Source of the DNA: Neocallimastix lanati (nom. inval.) | Lineage: Eukaryota; Neocallimastigomycota; Neocallimastigomycetes; Neocallimastigales; Neocallimastigaceae | Assembly (NCBI GenBank): GCA_016946835.1 | Contig: JACVTC010000024.1 | Coordinates: 1,075,001 to 1,135,000, forward strand | Length of the DNA stretch: 60,000 nt | Direction of reading: 5' to 3' | In this document: one piece after another, positions 35,711-49,481 of the stretch | Position numbering within the stretch: position 1 is the stretch's first letter | Layout of the letters: every line of letters begins with the position of its first letter | Notes under the pieces: model-generated | What the model was told of the DNA's origin: nothing | The model's input: the letters and a program-made list of their open reading frames with translations, nothing else | The model's database searches: none | Translations under genes and position numbers: made by a program

Positions 35711-36800
35711 TAAGATCCTTTATAATACAGTTTGATTTACTCCATTTTGCAAAAAGATTTAATCTGTAAGGCTGTGCAGATACCAACAATAGGAGGGATG
35801 CTTAGATCTCGAGATAAAGCATAAGTACTCATAGTAGAATTATGTCTAATATAGTCATTGTTTTCTGAACTTGTTTTACCACTTATAGAGAAGGAACCGA
35901 TACACCAAAATAGACTAGTATTAATTAATGTTTGAATTCTAGCCGTTCTGGATTTGTTTGAACCAAGCAGAGGAAAATAATAATTAACTTTTACTAATAG
36001 CATAGGATTGATGAACCTTTTTCTTGTATACAATAGGAATAAGTTTATTTGAAAAGAAACGTGTAAATGAAAGAAGGAATATTCAACCTTTAAAATGCAT
36101 GTGAGATATAATGTATTTTTAATAAGAGATCATCTGAGGAAGGAATATCTAGATAAACATAACTTGAAACTTTTGGAATAGCATTCATTCCTAAATAGAA
36201 GGTTGGGTCACTATAATTTGGAGGAGATTTGGAAGTTCCATTGGTTTTATAACCATAGATGCGCATTTTTCAATACCAAAAGTTATTTCATTTAAATTAG
36301 TTCATTTATGTACCATTTTTTAATAATTTTTCTAAATTTTTTGCACTCGGAGCAATGAGAACAACCTCATCAGCAAAGAGTCCACCACAACACCTTTTTC
36401 TTCTAATATTAACACTATACTTTTCACAGTCATTTAGTATATCATTGATGAATAAATTGAATAAGATTGGAGATAACGTACAACCTTAACGAACACCTCT
36501 TTTAACAGGAAATTCATTTGATGACATTGAAGCAAATCGAGCATGTGCTTTAGTTGAAGTATATAAATTGCATAGAAAATTAAAACATTTACCACGGACT
36601 CCATAATGATATAATTTAGTAAGAATGTTAAATACAGGAAGTGAATCATTAGCTTTTTTAAGATCTAAAAATACTAAATATGTGAATTTTCCTTGAAATT
36701 TTCTTCTTTGGTAAATTTCTCTTACGGAAATGAATAAACTAATGCATTCTTCACGATTGCGAAAACCAAATTGTAAAGAACAACCTATTCCAATCGGAAA
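35711..36800 (-). pseudogene. Inverted RT segment of the family-A copy
   Basis: On the minus strand this encodes FGFRNREECISLF, FLDLKKANDSLP (Tyr to Asn in KAYDS), GVR followed by a stop where Gln-Gly-Cys is expected (near 36485), LSPILFNLFIND, and GLFADEVVL, where the second catalytic Asp is Glu. It then continues to NKSRTARIQ and the STYALSRDLSIPP region. Multiple stops and frameshifts; dead. Confidence 0.85.
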
Positions 36801-36931
36801 ATCTATATCTTCAAGTTAAAGAAGAAACTCGAACTTTAATTAATACTGATATTAATATTGATGACAGTCATGAAACTAATAATCATAAAACTTCTGATGT
36901 CTCTGAATAACAACAGAAAATAGTTAAAGAT

Positions 36932-37895
36932 GATCTTATTAAATCTATTCCCAAAATGTCTTATTATTCCTGGACTAAAGAATCTAGAACTTTGTACAAA
37001 AAAATCAAAAAAAAAAAAATATAAATGTGTAAAATATGATGATATTTTAGAACGTTACTGGAATTCAGTTTCCAAATTTCAAGGTATTGATTATAATTGT
37101 CAAAACTATGATAGTAACAAGTTCTCTAATAATAAAGCTATAATTATGCTTAGCTTAAAATATCTCCAATTCAACTTAGGGTTTTCGTGGATTATACGTT
37201 TACGCTGTGGTTATAAATATAATACTACTGTTGCTATTAGAATGGGTAGAGTTTCAGAAGATTGTCCCAAGACTTGCCCCTGTTGTGGCGATGGTAATCA
37301 ATCTTTTGAGCATTGGATTTTTAAATGCAATGCTCTTGTATCTTTTAAGATGGAATTCTTTAGATTTCATCGATGATCTCTATGTTTTATTCCTTAGGAA
37401 GATTAGAGCGTTTAATCCTCTTTCTTCCTATGACTCTATTTCTGATTTTGAAGATTATATCAATCATTATATATACTTGTTCCTTCTTGGTGGGACTTTA
37501 GCTTTAAATGAGCTATATTTCGATAGCGTGGGAACAGAGACAATTAAAAGAACTAACTTTTCAAAGGTTCATCTGAATCACCTGTTCCAAAAATTGTGGG
37601 CTTGGCGGAATTCTTAACTAGCACAATACCTATCATAAGTAGTTCGTTTGAGCTATTATCTGATAGGTATTCCAAATTACCAAACTTAACCAAGAGCGTC
37701 GACGTCGTACTGATAAGGCATAATGATAATACAGGATTATCATCTATTTCTACGAAGGGTGAATCTCGCCCTAGTAGTTCAATAAATGATGAATCCGGGG
37801 AGAGTTTAGTGGACACCACACTATCTATTTTAAAGATGTTACTTCTAGGTTTTATTACTTTTTTATTTGTTAGGAAGGGAAAAATTCCCGCATAG
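36932..37895 (+). pseudogene. Forward C-terminal segment of the family-A copy
   Basis: Continues the ORF from where the inverted segment stops. It has an intact-looking zinc knuckle (CPCC...H...C), LLGG and the KSVDVV block, but frameshifts near 37020, 37345 and 37530 split it into three frames. Closely related to 25330-26267. Confidence 0.85.
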
Positions 37896-38069
37896 TACAA
37901 CTTACCGAAATACATAGTATTTTTGAGCTTTTTTATTTTTTATTTCTTAACTTTTATTTTTATTTTTAATTTCAAATGTACTTTTTACCTACATGTATTT
38001 TTTTTTATAATAAAATTAATAAATCTATGGAAGTATATTCTCTTCCCTGTCTAAAAAAAAAAAAAAAAA

Positions 38070-38418
38070 TGAAGAATGTATCAGTCGCTACATTTCTATT
38101 AGAGAAATCTGTCAAAGAAGAAAATTTATAAGGTCAATTCACATTTGTAGCTTTTTCTTGATTTGAAAAAAAGCCTACGACTCTCTTCCTATTTTCAATA
38201 TTCTTACAAAAAAAATTTTTTTTTCACCTTGGTATCCGTGACAAATGTTTTTGATTTCATTTCTAAGCTCTACCTTACTTCTAAAGCTAGAGCTCGCTAT
38301 CTTGATATTTTATCAAATGAATTTTCTATTCATCGTGGTGTTAGACAAGGTTACCCTTTATCATCAATTTTGTTAAATTTATTCATTAATGATATTTTTA
38401 ATAATTGTAATAATCTCT
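38070..38418 (+). pseudogene. Degenerate LINE RT fragment
   Basis: Covers EECIS, IREICQRRKF, then a poly-A/T-disrupted KKAYDS region, GVRQGYPLSSIL (Cys to Tyr) and LFINDIF. Stops and frameshifts throughout. It is the flank into which the inverted family-A copy inserted. Confidence 0.75.
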
Positions 38419-39580
38419 AAATATGGAATTGATGAAGGATTTATAAGACCTGAACAGTATGGATTTCGTAATCGATAAGAATGTATAAGTCTTTACACTT
38501 CATTAAGAATTATATGTTAGTGACGAAATTTTGAAAATAAATATATAATTACCTTGCTTTTTTTGGACCTTAAAAAGGTATATGATTCTGTTCCCATATA
38601 TAATGTATTAATGAAGATTCATCACTTAGGTATCAGAGGTAAGTGCTATAAATTTATTGAAAACGTATACTTATCTTCCAAGGCCTGTGTAAGGGTTAAT
38701 GGACAATTATCAAAATTATTTAGTATTAAGAAAGGAGTTCGTCAAGGTTGTCCCCTCACACCAATTTTGTTTAACTTGTTCATTAATGGCATTTTTAATA
38801 AATATGATAAATATGGAAATCTCTATTTGGTGATAAACGTTATTGTGGAGGTCTTTTTTTCAGATGACATTGTGTTATGTGCTCCAACAAGATCCCAACT
38901 TAAGAAATTGTTAAAGTTTGCCAGTAAATGAGCTAGAAATAATGAAATGCAATTTGGTATCAATAAATGTGCCATTTAGTAATACGAGGAGAATTTTCTA
39001 GTTTTCTTTATAATAGTAATCCTACCTTCTATCTTTCAAGTCAAGAGTTACCTAAAACGAATTGCTATACCTACTTAGGTGTACGGTTTTCAAATGATTT
39101 AGAACTGAAACCTATATCATACAGAGAATGAATAATAAAGTTAGAAAAGCGCATTATTCCAAAAAAGGATTTCTTAAGAATCCACATATTCCTATCCCTT
39201 ATAAAAAAAATACTAATTTTCAGCTATAGTAATTGCGCAAGTTTCATATTATTCACCTCTACTTGGATCGAATAAAGAAAGAACGAGAAGTACACAGACA
39301 CTAGTTAATTTAGGATTATACTAGATTGAAGGATTTTCTAATGGGAATAGTTTTACATCCCTTTATTGAGTTTCCGAAGAACTTAACATTCCTCCTCTTT
39401 TGGCGAAATGGGCGATTACTCAGGTAAGGTGTTTTTAAAGAAATGGAAAAACTCAAATTGTATTATCTCTGATTTACTGATTTACTTAGAGATATATCAT
39501 GTTGTCGACATCATGTTTGGGATATAGAAATTAAAAAATTTTAGGAGCCAAATTAAATAAATTTCAAAAAAAATAAAAAT

Positions 39581-39611
<31 letters not shown>

Positions 39612-40640
39612 ATTGTAAACTTTCATTAACTAGGATAGAGATATGGCAGGAAAATTAATCAAGGCTAAGGCTTATAAGAAAAATAAATTTGAGAAAATCA
39701 GAGACTACCTATAGCTCAACTTTAAGTATCTTGAATATAGAATTGGTTTCCGATGGGTACTTCGTGCCGGATGTGGATATTAATTCAATGCTCCTGTTGC
39801 CAAAGTCGCCAAAAGGGTTGAAGAAGACTGTCCAGAACGGTGTTCTTGTTGTTATAGAAAAAAAAAAATAGTAATCCTCGATTGGAACATTGATTTTCTA
39901 AATGCTATCTTTTTCCGTGAATTTCGAATGAAATATTTTAAAGATATTGAAGTTCTTTATTATAAATTTTTTATAGTTTCTATATATTGTCAAATATCAA
40001 ATAGTAATGTAAACACTGTTATCACAGATATGAATAATGTAGATTTAAGTATAGATTCTGATAACAGTAACAAAATTTATAATATTAATAACAATAGAAA
40101 TAATATTTTTAATAATTGTCATAGTATTGATAGTGAAAATTGAAATATTAATATTAGAGATAGTGAAAATAATAACATTACTATTAATAATGTAGTGAAT
40201 AGGTTAATTGGAGAAAACTCTGCGTTGATATTAGTTAAGTTTCTGAATAATGAGTGTGTAAACATATATGTAACGTAGTACCAATTATGTAACTTCCTTT
40301 TTGGTGGAAGAGATGAAGACACACTATCGACTTAAATTATAAAAAGGAATGGAATGTTTTTGTTTAAGAACCAAATTATTTCTGGTGATTATTCAAAAAC
40401 ACCATTCTTGGTGCAATCTGTAGCTTTCTTTATATAGAATTTATGCCTCGGGCTAGTACTCGGCAAGGGTTACTATTCAGAAAATATAAGCACAAACTAG
40501 CCAAGGAGCGTCAACACTGAAAATGCAGTTAGGACAGGCTAGCAGGGGTCAATGTCTCTGAAAGGAGAAGACCATATTTTTTTTCAGATAGTCAGTTCAA
40601 ACGCTAATCCAGGAATATGAAATTCCCTTTTAAAACAGAA
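38419..40640 (+). pseudogene. Degenerate family-B-like LINE
   Basis: Begins with the RT segment FIRPEQYGFRNR and continues colinearly with LINE B: KGVRQGCPLTPILFNLFI, FSDDIVLCAP, the thumb region, remnants of the knuckle region, an Asn/Ser-rich interval (39928-40190) like that of LINE B, and a terminal AAGGAGCGTCAACACTGAAA matching KSVN of LINE B. Broken by many stops and frameshifts; an internal poly-A (39583-39606) may mark a small later insertion. Old copy. Confidence 0.75.
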
Positions 40641-40967
40641 ATCTTAATAATCTTGGAGGTGAGGTTCCTTGCCTATGAATTTTTTTTTTCTTAATTTATT
40701 TATAAATTTTATTTTGAATATTTACTTTTTATTTCATGTTACTATTTTAAATATTTTAAATATTATTATGTTCTGATTGGACAAATAATATTTATTTTTT
40801 TTTTTATTACATCTGTGTTCTTTTTTTTAAAAAAAATAAAAAATATACATGTAATTAATAAATGAATAAATAACTAAATAAACTTTAAAGTTCTCAATAA
40901 TTGCGACTATAAATAAAATATTTATTTATTTATCTATTTATCTATTTATTTATTCATCAATTTATCT

Positions 40968-41371
40968 CATATTTTGAAGGGTTTACGGAATTCCATACTA
41001 ATGCTATGTGATTGCATAATCAAAAATTTAAACCTTACAATTTAATAACAAAGATTGTGATTATTGAATTTTACATTAGGATTAATTTTTATATGACCTA
41101 CTGCCTAATGTTGTTAAGAGTGTCGATATCGAAACGATAGGACAAAGAAGAAATTCAGATTCAGGTTTCAAATGTCAATTTTTATCCATATGGAGTTATC
41201 ATTGATGAACGGGAAGAACGAGAGGTCATTTCATCCTGGAAACTTATAATGTGATTTTTTTAATATTAGTATAAAAAAAAATTCATATATTTTATTTTCA
41301 TGTATTTTCTTGATAAATATTATTAAATAAAGTTTATTCGTCGTTTAAAAAAAAAAAAAAAAAAAAAAAAA
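40968..41371 (+). mobile_element. Short LINE family-D 3' fragment
   Basis: Starts in the FVGLAEF-like region of family D (compare 29518), keeps a diverged KSVDV block (41116), the EEWEE-type end, AATAAAGTTTATTC and poly-A (41346-41371). Frame is broken. 5'-truncated and older than the copy at 29066. Confidence 0.8.
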
Positions 41372-42464
41372 GTCATTGATATGGATTAAAATTAATAATT
41401 TACTATAATTCACATCAATACATATTAAATAATAATAATAATAATAATTTATTTATTTTATAAATATTTATTATATATTAATTATAAAATATATTTATAT
41501 ATCTAAAAATATATACTATCCAAGAAATAAAAAAAATAAAAATAAAAATAAAAATGAAAATGAAAATGAAAATAAATCAAAAGTAATAATCAAAAAAAAA
41601 AAAAAAAAAAAAAAAATTATTTTTTTTCACTTTATTATTTTTCATCTCTCTTTTTTTTTAAAAAAAAATTACATATATAAATATAAATGTATAATCGGTT
41701 TTATAATTTAAAAATAATTATATAAATATTGTATTAATAAGAAAACCAAAATCTTTTTATTTTATTTTATGCTTTTTATTTTTATTTTATTTTTATTTTA
41801 TAAATATATATAAAATAAATCATAAAATTAAAATAAAAAAAAAAAATTTTTTTTTAAACCAAATTTATTTATATAAAGCATTGGCAATATTTTTTTATTC
41901 TATTTATTTTTTCTTCTTCATCATGCTCTTCATCTTATTTTTCATACGCCTGATCTTCTTCTCTATAATCTTCTTTTCCATTATTTTTTTTTACTAACTT
42001 ACTTTTTTGATTTTTCTTCTTCCACTATATTTATATATTTTGTACTATGGTTTCATTATTTTATGCCTCATATATCATCTAAAGGAATTTCACTTTATAG
42101 TAATGTATCTTTTTCATCGTCCTGATCCTCTTCTAATAATTTTTACTTTGTTTTATTTGCATCCACTCCATCATGTTCAACAAAATATCTTATCTTGACT
42201 TCATTTCCAACAGAACAACAGAACATGCTTCAAATTAATTAAAAAAAAACTTATTATTCATATCTGGTTCTTGTTTAATTAAATATTTTTACTATAGCTT
42301 CAATTCTGACAGAACATGTTTCATTTAAATAATGTTCTCCCATTCTTTATATATATATATATATTAGAAGCTTCAAAAAACACATACTTCTTAAGATTCC
42401 TATTTGCTCTCTATTCAACTGAATATTTTTACTTTGGTTTCATTTTCATATTGAATCAAATATG

Positions 42465-42632
42465 CAAATATGTTTTTTTTTTTTTTTTTTTTTTTTTCTA
42501 TCTCCTAAATAATAATAAAAAAAAAGAATCCAAATATGTTTTTTTTTTATTTCCTAAATAATAATAAAAAAAAGAATTCAAATATGTTTTTTTCTATTTC
42601 TTAAATAATAATAAAAAAAAGATTCCAAATAT

Positions 42633-42674
<42 letters not shown>

Positions 42675-42705
42675 CTATTTCCTAAATAATAATAATAATA
42701 ATAAT
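42465..42705. repeat. Degenerate ~55-bp tandem repeat
   Basis: About four copies of a unit made of CAAATATG, a T-tract of variable length, CTATTTCCTAAATAATAATA, an A-tract and GAATC. Copies differ mainly in tract length. Confidence 0.8.
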
Positions 42706-42819
42706 AATAATAAACAAAAATAACCACTGAAATAAAATAAAATAAAAAATCAACTTTTAGAGAATAAATAAAATAATATATAGATAGGAGAGAGGTCTTC
42801 TATCTATATATTATTTAAG

Positions 42820-42858
<39 letters not shown>

Positions 42859-43394
42859 TTATAATTAAAAAATATGAAAACATTAATAAAAATAATTTTT
42901 TTTTATGCCCATTTATTTTTTTCCTTTTCTTTTTTTTTTTTTTTTTATGTCCATATTATTAAATTTTTTAAATTATTTTACTTTGATATTTAAATATTTA
43001 TATTAAGAAAAAAAAAATGTATATACATATATATATTTATATTTATATTTAAAAAGAAAAAAAGAAAAAAATAGAAGAGTATTTTAATATGCTATTATTA
43101 TTATTATTATTTTTTTTTTTTTTGAATCATGAGAAAATAAATATTAAATAAAATATAATAAATAGTTGAAATATAAAGTACAGATTGAATAAACTAAAAT
43201 AAAATAAAATAATAAAAAAATAATAAAAAAAAGAGTCTATAATAATTTGGGGTTTATTTTTCATTTTCGTCATCTTCTTTCATTGAATAAGATCGTTTAA
43301 GATGCATATATTATAATAATAATAAAAAGTATAACTATAATTTAATATAAAAAAAAAGTGATTATTTAAATGCTTAACTATCAATAAATCGTTG

Positions 43395-43505
<111 letters not shown>

Positions 43506-45076
43506 TGCAAATAAAAATATAAATATAAATAAAAGAAGGTTTTACAATATTTTATTCATTTTTCATTTTTTATTATTTCTTTAGGATTATTATACTAATT
43601 AATAAGATAAAATTTTATTATTCTTTCATTCTATTTCATTCTATTTCATTATTTAATATTAAAATATTAAAATATATTAACTCAAATGTTTTTTTTTTTT
43701 TTTATCATTTATTATATTTCCCTTTTTTTATTATATTAAATAATTGATAATAATTAATAATAATAAAAATAATAATTAATAATTAATAATGATAATAATT
43801 AATAATAATAATAATAATTATTATTATATAATGATGATAATAAAATTTTTTAAAAATTATTAAATATTCAAATTCTGTCAAATGATTTAATACTGAAATA
43901 GTTTTTTTTAATTTTATGTTTTTTAACTTGTACGTACCACAATTATAACTTTTAATGATAAAAAAAAATTAGCTTAAAAAAATAATTATTTTATATCATA
44001 TTACATTTTATGTCAATTAAAATCAACAAAAAATAAAAAATAAAATGAAAAAAAAATAATAAAATATATATAAAGTTTATAATTAATAAATAATTTTATT
44101 ATTATTTTTTTTTTTAAAAGTTTAAAATAAAAAAATTCTTAACCAATTATTAAAAATTGATATTAACTTTTTTTTTTCCAGTTAACAATTATATATAATA
44201 TTAATATTTTAAATATATATAAAATAAAATATAAAAGATGAAGTAAAATTTAATGATTAATTTATATTCTATTTTCTTTTTTCCTATATAAAATAATTAA
44301 AAAAAAACTTTTTTTAGTTTTTGTTGATGTGGTTTAGGAGGGTATTCAAATTAAAAATAAAAATGAAAAAAAAAAAAAAAAGTATATATATATATATATA
44401 TATATATTTAATAAAATTAAAAAAAAAATTTTTTTAATAAAATACTATAAAATAAATTATTTTAATATAAAATAATATAAAATAATAATCATTTAATAAA
44501 ATTAATGGAATAAATTAATGTTTAATATATAATATATTAAAAAAATTATTTATTTTAAATAATACAGATAATTTAATATAAACTTTTTTTTTTTTTTTTT
44601 TTTTTGCACATCTAATATATTATTATAATATAATAATAATTATAATTATAATTATAATAATAGTAAAAGGAAAAAAAAAAATAAAATAAAAATAAAACTA
44701 AAAATAAAAAAAATAATTGCTGTGGTAAAACTGAAATTTCCTATTAAATATTATTAAGAAATAGAAAAATAAAAATAAAAAAAATAAAAAAAAATATAAA
44801 TAAAAAGAAATTTATTTTTTTTATTTACTTTTTTTTTTTTTTTATTATTATTATATTATAAACTTTATAATATTTAATATAAAAAAAAATATTAAAATTA
44901 TTCAATATGAATTTAATTATTTTCAAATTAAAAAATTTATTTATCCCATTTATAAATAATAAAATTAATGATAAAATTCGTTCTAATTCTAAATAAATAA
45001 TAATATATATATTTTATATTTAATTTCAATTTTATGTTAATTATTAAAAAAAAAAAACAAATAATATAAAAATTAA

Positions 45077-45444
45077 ATGACTGTAATTAGAAAGTGCATT
45101 GTTAAAAAATCAATAAAAAATAATAATTTTTTATCCGAAAAAATTAAAGCGATTAGAAAAAGAAAATCTACCATGATAGAAAATACAGTTCATAATATAA
45201 ATGAAATTCAACCTTTCACTTTTGTATTAAATGAGAAAGAAAAACAATTAGTTGAACTTTTTAGAAATATATGTGAATACATTCATCAATCTAATCCAAA
45301 TTTACCTCCAATTACCGTTCGTTTTGTTGGTGGATGGGTTAGAGATAAAGTAAGATTTTTCCTTTTTTTTTTTTTTTTTTTTTTAATATAATATATATAT
45401 AAATATAAATTTATAATGATAATAATGATAGTAATAATAATAAT

Positions 45445-45490
<46 letters not shown>

Positions 45491-47800
45491 AAAAAAAAAG
45501 GATTATGAAAAAAATTGATTATAATAAGAATTATAACAACAAGTTATAACATTGAATTGAAATGGTTTTTATTTTTTTATTTTTTTTTATTTTATTTTAT
45601 TTTTTTTTTTTTACTTATTTAAATAGTAGCAATAGTAGCAATTAATAATTTATTTCATAAATATATATTATATGCGGGGAGAAAAGTTTATTTTTTTTTT
45701 TTTTGAAATTTCATGAAATTTCATTTTATTAAATTTCATTTTTATTTTTTGTTTTTAATTATTTCTTTACTATATTTATTTGAAAGATATATATTTAAAT
45801 ATATCAATTAATATTAAATAATAATAATCATAATAAATAAATTTTCGTAATCCTTATGAAATGTTTTATATAATTTCATTAATCATGAATTTTTATAAAT
45901 TAATCATAATGAATTTTTATCAATTAATTTTATTATAAAAAAAAAAAGTTATTAAATATAGAGTGTTCAGATTTAGATGTTGCTCTTGATACCATGTTAG
46001 GTCATGAATTTGCCCTTTATGTAAATAAATATTTAAATGAACAAAGTTTAAGTCTTGAACATGTTCAAAAAATTGAATCTAATCCCGAAAAATCTAGACA
46101 CTTGGAAACAGCAAAAGGTTTTATTTTTGGTCAATGGATTGATTTTATAAATTTAAGAACTGAAACTTACTGTGAAAATAGTCGAGTTCCAAATATGGTA
46201 TATTTAATTTTTTTTTTTATATCATAAATGAATATAATAAAAAATAGATAAATAAATAAACTACTTTGATAAAAATTCAATTCTTATTAATTAATTAATG
46301 AAAATAATTATGAAAATATTTAATAATTAATTATATATTTTCATAATAGAATAAAATTTTAATTAACAAATATATTAATTAATCTTAAATTATTATTAAT
46401 TCTTTAATTATTGCTAAATTTTATATTTTATACTTTATATTTTATATTTTATATTTTATATTTTATATTTTATATTTTATATTTTATATTTAATATTTAA
46501 TATTTAATATTTAATATTTAATATTTAACTATTTAAAAAAATAAACAATACCATGTATAAAAAACCAAAACATTAAAACTATAATTATAAAATTAATATA
46601 TATATATATATATAATTCATAATTCATATAATTCATTATATTTTAATTTTGAATATGCTATTTCAATATAATTAATATTAATAAAATAATAAAAACAGGA
46701 ATTTGGAACTCCAGAAGAGGATGCTTTTCGACGTGATATTACTATTAATGCATTATTCTATAATATTCATACGAATCAAATAGAAGATTTTACAGGAAAA
46801 GTTAGTTTAATTAATTAATATATATATATTTATACATAATTATTTTAATATATAATTTTCATTATAACAATTATAACAACATAACAAAAAAAAAAAATGT
46901 CATAATTATTATAATAACAATAATAAAAAATTAATAATTCATTATATAATAAGGGTATAGAAGATATGAAAAATAAATTTATTAGAACTCCATTATGTCC
47001 AAAATTAACTTTCACTGATGATCCTCTCAGAATTTTAAGAACAGTTCGTTTTGGAAGTAGATTAAATTTCGAATTAGCGGATGATATAGGTGATGCAGCA
47101 AGAATTCCAGAAATAAAGCAAGCCCTTCAAAATAAAGTTAGTCGTAGCCGTATAGGAAATGAAATTGATAAAATGTTAACTGGAACTAATCCGGTTCTCG
47201 CTATTCAATATTTAAATAGTTTTAATTTATTAGATGTTATTATTGATAAACCAGAAACCTTAGATACCAATTTAGATTTATTTGATTACTCAGAAGCTGT
47301 TTCTTCCCTAGAATGTGCTGAATGGTAATATATATATATATATTGATATTATAAATAATGAAAATCAAATAATGAAAATATTATATTTATATTTTTATGT
47401 ATTTAATAATTTTTATATATTTATTTTTATTAAAATAATTAATTATGTATGGTTATATCTTATATATCTTATATATATATATATATATAAAGGGTATTAT
47501 CTAAAACAAATTCTATTCAACTTGTACCAAAATCTGCTTACCCACTTACTGATAAATATTTAAGAATATTAAGATTTTCAGCTCTTCTTCTTCCATTTAG
47601 ACATTACAATTATATGGAAAAAAGAAAAACATATAGTTACTGTAGATACATTATGAGAACCGGTTTTCAAGTACTCTATTAATAATACTTATTTTTATTT
47701 TTATTTTTATTTTTTATTCATTTTTATTTTATTTTTAATATATATGTACATAAATATAATTATTAAAGATTTACTTTTCTAAAATATTGATTGATTTAAA

Positions 47801-47839
<39 letters not shown>

Positions 47840-48118
47840 AAAAAAAAAAAAAAAATAATCATAATAATAATAATTAATATTATTATTTTATTGTAATTAA
47901 AATTTTTAGCTTCCAAATAATGATACAAATTCTGTAGTCATTCTTCAAAAGTATATTGATGATATTATTCAATTAGTAAATAATGATATTAATGATAAGG
48001 TAGCTATTGGTAATTTAATTTCAAATATTGGTATTCTTCCAGTCTTTGGTGAATGGTCTATTGCTTTACTCTTAGCTATTACTACAGAATTAGTAACTAC
48101 ACCAGAATACACAGGTAA

Positions 48119-48149
<31 letters not shown>

Positions 48150-48341
48150 TATGTACTAGAATTTAACAAATAAATTTATATGTATATATATATATATATA
48201 TTAATTAATGATTTATTATTTATATTTCTATAAATAGAAGAAATGAAAGAAAAAATACTAGAAAAATATTCTCAACTTGCTAAAAATATAGATGAATTTC
48301 AATTGGATACCTGTTGGAGTTGGAAATCAATTATTGATGTA

Positions 48342-48379
<38 letters not shown>

Positions 48380-48388
48380 TTTATTTCA

Positions 48389-48449
<61 letters not shown>

Positions 48450-48797
48450 TATTATTTTATTTTTATTTTATATATTTATATTTATTATATTTATTTATTA
48501 TATTTAATTTAAGAAAATAAATAAACAAATATAATAATGAAAAATTCAATAATATATATATATTTATTAATTAATATATTAATAAAATATAAAAACAAAA
48601 CTATTTTTTTTTTTTTTTTACAATTAAAAAAAAAAAAAAAAAAAAAATTATAGGGTAAACATGCATTAACATTATTAAATATGAAACCAGGACCAAAAAC
48701 AAGAGAAATCATGAGTTCTATAAAGCATTGGCAATTTTTACATCCTAATGGTACCCAGGAAGAATGTGAAATTTGGTTAAAGCAAACATATCTTTAA
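45077..48797 (+). CDS. CCA1: CCA tRNA nucleotidyltransferase
   Basis: Adds and repairs the 3' CCA of tRNAs. Eight exons keep frame: 45077-45349, 45949-46197, 46699-46800, 46954-47324, 47493-47670, 47910-48114, 48238-48338, 48654-48797, for 540 aa. Class II motifs in order: FVGGWVRDK (motif A lead), SDLDVAL with catalytic D99 and D101, EEDAFRRDITINAL (motif B, RRD), DDPLRILRTVRFGSR (motif D). The remaining C-terminal half is the helical tRNA-binding tail. The N-terminus has a basic, Asp-free 30-residue leader (IRKCIVKKSIKNNN...) before a second in-frame Met33, as in yeast CCA1 where alternative starts give organellar and cytosolic forms. Introns carry poly-A/T and a heptamer array. Poly-T directly precedes several acceptors. 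The family call is firm. Confidence 0.95.
46430..46528. repeat. Heptamer array inside CCA1 intron 2
   Basis: About nine units of TTTTATA grade into about five of TTTAATA, a single-base unit change that has been propagated along the array. Confidence 0.85.
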
Positions 48798-49320
48798 ATA
48801 ATAATAAATAATAATAGAAAAAAAAAAATAAAAAAATAAAAAAAATAATAATAATAATAAAAAAAAATAAAAATAAAAATAAAATAATATTTATTTAATA
48901 AATAGAATGAATAATAATAAATAAATAAATAAATAAATAATAATAATAAATTAATAATTTTTATTATTTTTTTTTTATATAATTAATAATTAATAATAAC
49001 AATAATAAGATATTCATAAATCTATCTCTTTTTTTTTTTTTTTTTTTTTTATTATATTTTCTATATATTATAGAAATTAAAATAATTTTTTATTTTTATT
49101 TATATTTCTATTTATGTTAAAACAATTTTTTTCTTTCATTTTATTTTAAATGAAATAAATAATAAATAAATAAATAAATACATAATAAATAATAAATAAT
49201 AATAATAAAATGAACAACAATTTAAAAGTAATTATTTAATAAAACAAAAAAAAATAATAATTTTATATATTTTTATTTTATATATTTATTATCATCCACT
49301 TAACTCTATGTATCCTTAAT

Positions 49321-49361
<41 letters not shown>

Positions 49362-49425
49362 CTATATTAAAAATAATTTAATAAAAAGAATCTAAAATTA
49401 TATTATATGTATATATTTTGTATTT

Positions 49426-49481
<56 letters not shown>

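Larger units (their letters stand above)
35711..38069 (+). mobile_element. LINE family A copy with 5' inversion (twin priming)
   Basis: The 5' part (35711 to about 36800) is in reverse orientation and the 3' part (36932-38069, poly-A 38052-38069) is forward. In element coordinates the inverted part stops at GGATCTTA and the forward part starts at GATCTTATT, so the two abut with a 7-base overlap, the arrangement produced by twin priming. About 130 bp of other sequence (about 36800-36931) lies at the junction. Right-hand flank is an older LINE (from 38070); no clear target duplication was found. Confidence 0.82.

Noticed and set aside
41880-42430. Acidic antisense frames suggesting a gene
   Set aside because: Stops in every frame and no recognisable motif; noted only as possible decay.
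43262-43310. Small minus-strand peptide ending MKEDDENEK as a terminal exon
   Set aside because: No acceptor site or neighbouring exon could be found.
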